A stretch of DNA of 5,706 bases, from assembly GCA_018396515.1 (NCBI GenBank), contig JAGTQJ010000051.1:187-5892 (forward strand), given 5' to 3'. Positions 1 to 4,238 of the stretch are shown here, piece by piece. The stretch comes from Candidatus Bathyarchaeota archaeon (GTDB lineage Archaea; Thermoproteota; Bathyarchaeia; TCS64). How positions within the stretch are numbered: position 1 is the stretch's first letter; each line of letters opens with the position of its first letter. The position numbers and the translations under genes are program-made. The notes beneath the pieces were generated by a model that saw only the letters and a list, made by a program, of their open reading frames with translations, was not told the origin of the DNA and did not search any database.

Positions 1-2
1 AC

Positions 3-167
3 TGGCTGGACCTAGGGATACCTGAGGCCATGTGGGTTCTAGAGGCGGAGGATTGGGGGCCCCTAATAGTCGGCATGGACTCCAAGGGCGAGAGCATATT
101 CAGAAGGGTCAGGGAGAGAGCCATGAAAAGGGTCTCAGAGCTATTCGGTGAGAGTGAAGATGGATGA
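3..167 (+). CDS. Class I fumarase / tartrate dehydratase beta subunit, C-terminal end (partial)
   Basis: Only the last 54 codons are present; the gene begins left of the window. The visible peptide starts WLDLGIPEAMWVLEAEDWGP and continues LIVGMDSKG, which matches the conserved end of the class I Fe-S hydro-lyase beta subunit (family pattern roughly lGmPEAxWvlevedfGPLiVxxDskG). It is followed by a charged, helix-like tail. The beta subunit packs against the [4Fe-4S]-bearing alpha subunit and supplies part of the active site for reversible hydration of fumarate to malate, or of a related C4 acid. Its TGA stop (165-167) overlaps the ATG (164-166) of the alpha subunit, so the two are very likely co-transcribed and translationally coupled. 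Fumarate and L-tartrate enzymes cannot be told apart from this fragment. Confidence 0.88.
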   Translation, partial: WLDLGIPEAMWVLEAEDWGPLIVGMDSKGESIFRRVRERAMKRVSELFGESEDG

Positions 168-1057
168 GGAGGATCGATGAGGCATCCCTCTTAGAAGTCG
201 CCTATGAGATGGTCAAGAGGAGCTGCACTGGGATATCTCCGGACGCCATGAGGCTCCTAAGGGATGCATGCCAGAGGGAGAGAGACCCCGCGGCCAGGAG
301 GCTTCTGGAGGCCATGATCGAGAACGCTGAGCTGGCCAGTGAGATGGGAAAACCCGTATGCCAATCTCCGGGCTACCCAACCCTATATGTGATGATGGGA
401 GGGGATATGAGGATCGATGCTGACATCCGCCGAGTATTCCAACGGGCCATAGTCAAGGCGACGGGGGATGGTTATATGAGGCCGAGCATGGTCCACCCCA
501 TAAGCAGGAGGAATTCTGGAGACAACTCAGGGCTGGGGGTTCCAGACCTAGAGATCGATCAAGACCCGGGGGTGGACCATGCCAGGTTCATAATCAGCTT
601 CAAGGGATGCGGTGCAGAGCTAGCCAATGTTCTGAAGGTTCTCACACCTACACAGGTTGGAGAGGAGGGCTCGGGAATAAGGAGGCTCGTCCTTGAGATC
701 GTAGTGGAGGCTGGGGGGATCCCATGCCCACCAGTCGCCATAGGGATTGGGATCGGAGGACAGACCCACACAGCGGCCAAGCTGAGTAGGAGAGCCGTCA
801 GCATCAGAGAATGGACCGATATAAACCCCGATGAGGAGCTTGCCTCGATGGAGATGAGGCTTCTTTCACAGGTCAACTCCTTGGGCATAGGCCCCGGGGG
901 GATTGGAGGAGACACCACGGCCTTGACTGTGAAGGTCGAGATGGTGAGCACCCACACGGCCATATGCCCAGTGGCCATAAACTTCCACTGCTGGACCGCG
1001 AGGAGGAGCGGAGCAAAGATCTATCCAGATGGGAGTGTAGAATACCTGTATACTTGA
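164..1057 (+). CDS. Class I fumarase / tartrate dehydratase alpha subunit (Fe-S hydro-lyase)
   Basis: This is a 297-residue protein of normal length for a stand-alone alpha subunit. Visible landmarks are CQSPG at residues 66-70, NSGDNSG at 117-123, KGCGAELANVLKVLTP at about 147-162, IPCPP at 186-190 followed by a glycine-rich GIGIGG, GIGPGGIGGDTTAL at 241-254, and HCWTARR at 275-281. Cys66, Cys188 and Cys276 fall where the family's three [4Fe-4S] ligands lie, so cluster binding looks intact. The first cysteine motif is normally CQDTG. Here Asp-Thr is replaced by Ser-Pro, which may signal a subfamily or a different substrate. With the upstream beta subunit it should form the cytoplasmic enzyme that hydrates fumarate to malate in the TCA cycle; tartrate or methylfumarate are alternatives. 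The ATG at 164 is chosen because it overlaps the beta stop, the N-terminal helix fits the family, and a GGTGAG element lies about 10 bases upstream. Confidence 0.9.
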   Translation: MRRIDEASLLEVAYEMVKRSCTGISPDAMRLLRDACQRERDPAARRLLEAMIENAELASEMGKPVCQSPGYPTLYVMMGGDMRIDADIRRVFQRAIVKATGDGYMRPSMVHPISRRNSGDNSGLGVPDLEIDQDPGVDHARFIISFKGCGAELANVLKVLTPTQVGEEGSGIRRLVLEIVVEAGGIPCPPVAIGIGIGGQTHTAAKLSRRAVSIREWTDINPDEELASMEMRLLSQVNSLGIGPGGIGGDTTALTVKVEMVSTHTAICPVAINFHCWTARRSGAKIYPDGSVEYLYT

Positions 1058-1133
1058 TGAAATCCGTGGCGATATATTTCTTGAGTCAATGAAAATAAAT
1101 GTTTAGGAGGTGGGGAAAGACAAGATTCATAGG

Positions 1134-1144
1134 TTTAAATTTAG
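1134..1144 (+). promoter_or_regulatory. Archaeal TATA box for the M42 peptidase gene
   Basis: The AT-rich element TTTAAATTTAG, preceded by AGG, lies in the spacer after the fumarase operon. Its centre is about 32 bases before the ATG at 1171. Archaeal transcription usually starts about 25-27 bases downstream of the TATA centre, which predicts a transcript start at about 1164-1167 and a leader of only a few bases. This supports 1171 over 1099 as the start codon. A second TATA-like stretch (GATATATTT, 1071-1079) would place initiation at about 1101, just past the 1099 ATG, so it gives that start no support. The call rests on pattern and spacing alone. Confidence 0.5.
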
Positions 1145-1170
1145 ATCATCCAATTTGGTTGAGTAGCTTT

Positions 1171-2253
1171 ATGAGCTTGATAGAGAGCCTTGAGAGGCTT
1201 GCCCTAGCCCATGGTCCTCCGGGTCGGGAGGATGAGGTGAGAGACCTTATCGCAGGGGATCTCTTAGGAACGGCGGATGAGGTTCTGGTGGATAGGATGG
1301 GGAACCTGATAGCTGTGAAGGGTGATAGGGGGCCTAGGGTGATGCTATGCGCCCATATGGATGAGGTCGGGTTTGTGGTGAAGCATATCGACGAGGAGGG
1401 TTGGATCTGGTTCGAGGCCCACGGAGGGATAAATGAGAGGCTCCTCCAAGGCCAGAGGGTATCCATCCTCACGGATGAGGGGAGGGTCGACGGGGTTGTG
1501 GGGGCGAAGGGGAGGCACCTCACAACGGAGGAGGAGGCTAGCAGGGTGACGCCGATCAGGGAGATGTGGATAGATATCGGAGCCCGGAGCAGGGGTGAGG
1601 CTGAGGAGCTCGGGGTGCAAGTGGGAGACCTGGGAACCTTCGAGAAGAGGTTCAGCAGGCTGGGGAGGGGAGACCTCGTCTGCGCGACCTCGATGGATGA
1701 CAGGGCAGGCTGCCTAGCCTTAATCGAGGCTTTCAAGAGGCTTAGAAGCCAAGAGGCCGCCGTGTACGCAGTCTTCTCCGTCCAGGAGGAGGTGGGCTGT
1801 AGGGGGGCCATGACTGCGGCGTTCCGCCTGGAGCCCGACATAGCCCTCATCATAGATACGACCTATGGGTTGGATCCAGCAACAACACCCAAGGAGACTA
1901 GGTTGAGGATCGGCGAAGGCCCCTCGATCAGGGCTCTTGAACGCTCAAGGGCCTCGATGATGGGGCATGTGGTCAACAGGAGGATCTTCAAACTCCTAGT
2001 CGAGACCGCGGAGGAGGAGGGCATACCCCACCAGACGGAGGTGACCACCATGGCCGTAACCGATGCCGCGACGGTCCATCTATCAAGGGCTGGAATCCCC
2101 ACGGGGGAGGTGCTTATCCCTCGAAGGTACTCCCACTCGCCCATCGAGGTCGCATCTATGAGGGACATAGAGAACTCGGCTAGGCTGATCACATCTTTCG
2201 TTGATAGGATCGACTCCAAGTTGATTGGAGGACTAGAGAGGAAACTTAAATAG
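1171..2253 (+). CDS. M42 family (TET-type) metallo-aminopeptidase
   Basis: This is a 360-residue cytoplasmic aminopeptidase related to glutamyl aminopeptidase, deblocking aminopeptidase and archaeal TET peptidases. These build large dodecameric shells and trim peptides released by the proteasome. Residues numbered from the ATG at 1171 are His62 and Asp64 in AHMDEVGF, Asp176 in SMDDRAG, the Glu206-Glu207 pair in QEEVGCRGA, Asp229 in IIDTT, and His322 in YSHSPIEV. These match the family's two-metal site and catalytic Glu with near-constant spacing, so the enzyme should be active. VGAKGRHL near 110-117 is also typical. An in-frame ATG at 1099 would add 24 residues, but the extension does not resemble the family N-terminus and spans the TATA box at 1134. 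MSLIESLERLALAHGPPGRE is the usual beginning. The gene appears to have its own promoter, and an inverted repeat follows its stop by 10 bases. Exact substrate preference (acidic, neutral or basic N-terminus) is not readable. Confidence 0.93.
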   Translation: MSLIESLERLALAHGPPGREDEVRDLIAGDLLGTADEVLVDRMGNLIAVKGDRGPRVMLCAHMDEVGFVVKHIDEEGWIWFEAHGGINERLLQGQRVSILTDEGRVDGVVGAKGRHLTTEEEASRVTPIREMWIDIGARSRGEAEELGVQVGDLGTFEKRFSRLGRGDLVCATSMDDRAGCLALIEAFKRLRSQEAAVYAVFSVQEEVGCRGAMTAAFRLEPDIALIIDTTYGLDPATTPKETRLRIGEGPSIRALERSRASMMGHVVNRRIFKLLVETAEEEGIPHQTEVTTMAVTDAATVHLSRAGIPTGEVLIPRRYSHSPIEVASMRDIENSARLITSFVDRIDSKLIGGLERKLK

Positions 2254-2263
2254 GTACATAGAA

Positions 2264-2318
2264 CGAAGGGATAAACATCTCCAAAATCATTCCTCAAGAA
2301 CCCCTGTTTGTCCCTTCG
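2264..2318 (+). repeat. 14-bp inverted repeat (stem-loop) after the M42 gene
   Basis: CGAAGGGATAAACA at 2264-2277 is complementary to TGTTTGTCCCTTCG at 2305-2318. Thirteen positions are Watson-Crick pairs and one (2272/2310) is U-G in + strand RNA, around a 27-base loop. The outer eight pairs are perfect. It starts 10 bases after the peptidase stop and ends about 80 bases before the next gene. No U-tract follows the right arm, so it is not a classical intrinsic terminator. It could be a 3'-end mRNA structure, a protein-binding palindrome, or the remnant of a small inverted-repeat element at the edge of the AT-rich island. Confidence 0.6.
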
Positions 2319-2356
2319 ACCTCCAATGGGAACAGGATCGAATACAAAATGTAACG

Positions 2357-2370
2357 AAAAAGTTTATTAG
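2357..2370 (+). promoter_or_regulatory. Archaeal BRE/TATA promoter for the 128-residue secreted protein gene
   Basis: A purine-rich BRE-like run (AAAAAG, 2357-2362) directly abuts TTTATTAG (2363-2370). The centre lies about 35 bases before the ATG at 2401, which predicts a leader of about 9 bases. The T-rich stretch 2371-2392 that follows could serve as the initiation region. The region is AT-rich overall, so TATA-like strings are common by chance; the adjacent BRE-like purines and the spacing are what support it. Confidence 0.45.
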
Positions 2371-2400
2371 CAACTTTCTAATTTTATTTTTTAGAGTAAA

Positions 2401-2787
2401 ATGGTTAATAAATTTAATCCTTTTTTATTTCTAATGTTAATTTTGCCTCTTTCATTAATCTTCATACCGATTAAAGTCTTTGCCATAGAGTTTGATCCTC
2501 TAGTATGGCATGACTATGAGTATTTTAATAGGGGACTAGATCCTGGCGAATGCTTCAATTCTACACGCGAGTCTTATGCAGTTTCTGTTCATATTAGCAC
2601 ATTATCTCCTTCTGGATATAAATTGGATGTGACGATATATGTAAATGGTATTCCAAAATGGAGAGGTCAATTAGGAGCTGGTGAGAGTTCTCCAACTATA
2701 ACCTGTGATGACCAATATACTACCGTACATATAGCTAACCCTAATGGTAATCCATTCTTTAAGTTTCAGGATATATTGATTGGGTGA
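2401..2787 (+). CDS. Hypothetical secreted protein, 128 aa, with signal peptide
   Basis: I do not recognise this family. Residues 1-28 form a signal peptide: Lys4, a long hydrophobic run (FLFLMLILPLSLIFIPI) and a VFA ending that suggests cleavage near residue 28. The mature part of about 100 residues is rich in aromatic and beta-prone stretches (VSVHISTLS, YKLDVTIYVNG, TTVHIANPNG), consistent with a small extracellular beta-sandwich. It contains two cysteines (Cys51 and Cys102) that could form a disulfide, and a possible N-glycosylation sequon at Asn53. There is no lipobox and no C-terminal membrane anchor. Codon use is strongly AT-biased (first 60 bases 20% GC), unlike the flanking fumarase and peptidase genes but like the start of the next gene. 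It sits 63 bases (to 2851) or 45 bases (to 2833) before the binding-protein gene, so a functional link is possible. The ATG follows a plausible TATA box with a very short leader. Confidence 0.68.
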   Translation: MVNKFNPFLFLMLILPLSLIFIPIKVFAIEFDPLVWHDYEYFNRGLDPGECFNSTRESYAVSVHISTLSPSGYKLDVTIYVNGIPKWRGQLGAGESSPTITCDDQYTTVHIANPNGNPFFKFQDILIG

Positions 2788-2821
2788 TGCATTGAGTTTT
2801 ATGGCAGATTTTATCTTTTCA

Positions 2822-2829
2822 TTTATAAA
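2822..2829 (+). promoter_or_regulatory. TATA-like element before the binding-protein gene
   Basis: TTTATAAA lies just after the 128-residue gene. With usual archaeal spacing, transcription would start at about 2851, exactly at the second in-frame ATG and past the first one at 2833. A GAAGGTG sequence (2836-2842) about 8 bases before 2851 could also act as a ribosome binding site on a longer transcript. Both observations point to 2851 (or 2857) as the start codon. Confidence 0.4.
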
Positions 2830-2850
2830 CGGATGAAGGTGTTTAGTAAT

Positions 2851-4062
2851 ATGTCCATGAAATGGATAACTGGAGCCTTGATAATTTTAGTCGTTTTAGG
2901 TTGGGGGGCATCTACACTTCTTATGGTTAGAATTGATAGGCTTAATAATCAGCTCCAAGTTTTAAATATGGAAAATGAGCAGCTAAAAAAAGAGATATCT
3001 TTTTTGAATAAGAAGTTGATGGAAAATATGACTATCAATATAGGGGTTACAGCAATATCCGACGACGATTATTATGTAACTGAAAAGTTTTTTAAAGAAG
3101 TTGTTGAAAAAGATATAAATGAATATTGCAATAATTTAGGTTATAATGTTAAATTCAATTTTATTGTTAGAAATAATAGGGAGAATATAAGTTTAGTTTT
3201 AGATAATCTTCAGGAGTTTAAGAAGATGGGCATTGACATAGTTATAGGTCATCCTTGGTCCAGTCATACCTACATGAGTATGCCATATGTTGAGGCGAAT
3301 GGGATGCTCCTATTCAGTCCATCGGCGAGCTCTGCTCAGTTGGCGAGAGGTGGAGACCGCCTTCTAAGGCTTTGCCCTGATGACTTGAGCCAGGCTCGAG
3401 TCTTGGCTGAGGCGCTACGAGACAGGGGCATAGATGCCATCATCGTCATTCAAGCAGAGGGGGAGTTCGAGGACGATCTCTTCAATAGGTTAGAGTATGA
3501 GTTCACCCGTCGCGGTGGGATGAGCCTGGAGAGGATTCTGATCCCCGAACCTCTCTGGGAGGCTAACATCACCAGCTATTTAGATGGTGCTAAGGTGATC
3601 GCCCAAAGGTTGATCGGAAGCTTTGGCCCTAAGCATGTGGCTGTCCAGATCATAGGCGCTGACCAGCTCTGTAAGCTATTAAAAGAGATTAAAAAATATC
3701 CGATCCTCTATGGTCTGCCCTGGTTCGGGATCCATTATACAGCAAAAAACAGGTTCTTCCTAGATAAGGCTGGGGAGGAGGCGGCTCACCTCGGGATATT
3801 CAGCCCTCTCCCAGCCCCTGTTGAATCATATTCATACACCTGGCTGAATGAGAGATATCATAAATTATTCTCTGAAAATCTAGACTTCAAAATGGCCAGC
3901 AGATATGATATTGCCTGGATCATCGCAAGATCCATACTTGAGGCTAGGAGTAAGGATGTGGAAAGACTGGTGGAGGTTATTCCGATGATTGCATCAACAA
4001 CCTTCGGTGCTAGCGGATGGTGCAAACTGGACGAGAATGGAGATAGAGAGACCGCCGACTAA
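2851..4062 (+). CDS. LivK-like membrane-anchored solute-binding protein, interrupted near the C-terminus
   Basis: This is a type I periplasmic-binding fold of the branched-chain amino acid/amide ABC transporter class. Residues numbered from the upstream ATG at 2833: a transmembrane or signal-anchor segment at about 11-31 without a lipobox Cys, a coiled coil at about 32-64 (RIDRLNNQLQVLNMENEQLK and onward), then the binding domain from about 67 (INIGVTAIS). Family landmarks are DINEYCNNLGYNVKF, the VIGHPWSSH loop at 137-145, LLFSPSASS at 159-167 (the ligand-loop region in LivK proteins), LPWFGIHYTAK, RYDIAWIIARSILEA and FGASGWCKLDENGDR. It should sit outside the membrane on a stalk and bind a small solute, which cannot be named from sequence. 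The start is put at 2851 from TATA and RBS spacing; 2833 and 2857 remain possible. Two oddities: base composition changes abruptly near 3210-3300, and the TAA at 4060-4062 removes a conserved tail. No transporter permease or ATPase follows. Confidence 0.85.
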   Translation: MSMKWITGALIILVVLGWGASTLLMVRIDRLNNQLQVLNMENEQLKKEISFLNKKLMENMTINIGVTAISDDDYYVTEKFFKEVVEKDINEYCNNLGYNVKFNFIVRNNRENISLVLDNLQEFKKMGIDIVIGHPWSSHTYMSMPYVEANGMLLFSPSASSAQLARGGDRLLRLCPDDLSQARVLAEALRDRGIDAIIVIQAEGEFEDDLFNRLEYEFTRRGGMSLERILIPEPLWEANITSYLDGAKVIAQRLIGSFGPKHVAVQIIGADQLCKLLKEIKKYPILYGLPWFGIHYTAKNRFFLDKAGEEAAHLGIFSPLPAPVESYSYTWLNERYHKLFSENLDFKMASRYDIAWIIARSILEARSKDVERLVEVIPMIASTTFGASGWCKLDENGDRETAD

Positions 4063-4170
4063 GATATATGGGGATATGGATACATTAACAACAGGGCTGC
4101 CTACTTAAAGTATGGAAGGTATCATGGCCTTACGGGAAAGGTCTTATGGTATAATCCTCCAGCTTCCTAA
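4063..4170 (+). pseudogene. In-frame C-terminal remnant of the LivK-like protein beyond a premature TAA
   Basis: Reading on in the same frame past the TAA at 4060-4062 gives 35 codons (DIWGYGYINNRAAYLKYGRY, then HGLTGKVLWYNPPAS) ending at a second TAA (4168-4170). The pattern DIWGYgy..., KYGrY, tGKVlWY is what I know as the usual C-terminal end of these archaeal LivK-like proteins, where GDR...YDIWGY is continuous. The interrupted codon would be expected to be tyrosine (TAT or TAC), one substitution away from TAA, so no frameshift is involved. No in-frame ATG allows re-initiation here. The full gene would have 445 codons from 2833. The tail forms part of the folded domain in this class, so losing it probably harms the protein unless the stop is read through or is a sequence error. 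Confidence 0.7.
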
Positions 4171-4238
4171 GGGATTAATCGAGTCTGGAACCATTAGAAG
4201 ATTTAGGATACCCTCCAAGGCCAAATATTATATTCATT

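Noticed and set aside
559..978. Open frame on the - strand opposite the fumarase alpha subunit (139 codons)
   Set aside because: It is antisense to a well-supported enzyme gene and its translation shows no family features.
1105..1115. Strong Shine-Dalgarno-like AGGAGGTGGGG in the spacer before the peptidase
   Set aside because: It lies after the 1099 ATG and about 55 bases before 1171, with no start codon at usable spacing. It also lies upstream of the predicted transcription start, so it is probably chance in purine-rich DNA.
1146..1853. Long open frame on the - strand opposite the M42 gene (235 codons)
   Set aside because: It is antisense to a peptidase with complete catalytic motifs. Its product is Ser/Pro/Leu-rich and low in recognisable pattern, as expected for a shadow frame of GC-rich, AGG-rich coding DNA.
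4060..4062. Pyrrolysine or selenocysteine recoding of the internal stop
   Set aside because: The codon is TAA, while pyrrolysine uses TAG and selenocysteine TGA. The expected residue by family pattern is tyrosine.
4051..4075. Frameshift as the cause of the shortened binding protein
   Set aside because: The conserved tail is in the same frame as the upstream part, so a single nonsense substitution is enough and no insertion or deletion is needed.
4171..4238. Possible bidirectional terminator between the convergent genes
   Set aside because: The 68 bases are moderately AT-rich (for example ATATTATATTCATTT), but I found no convincing stem and no clear T-run on either strand.
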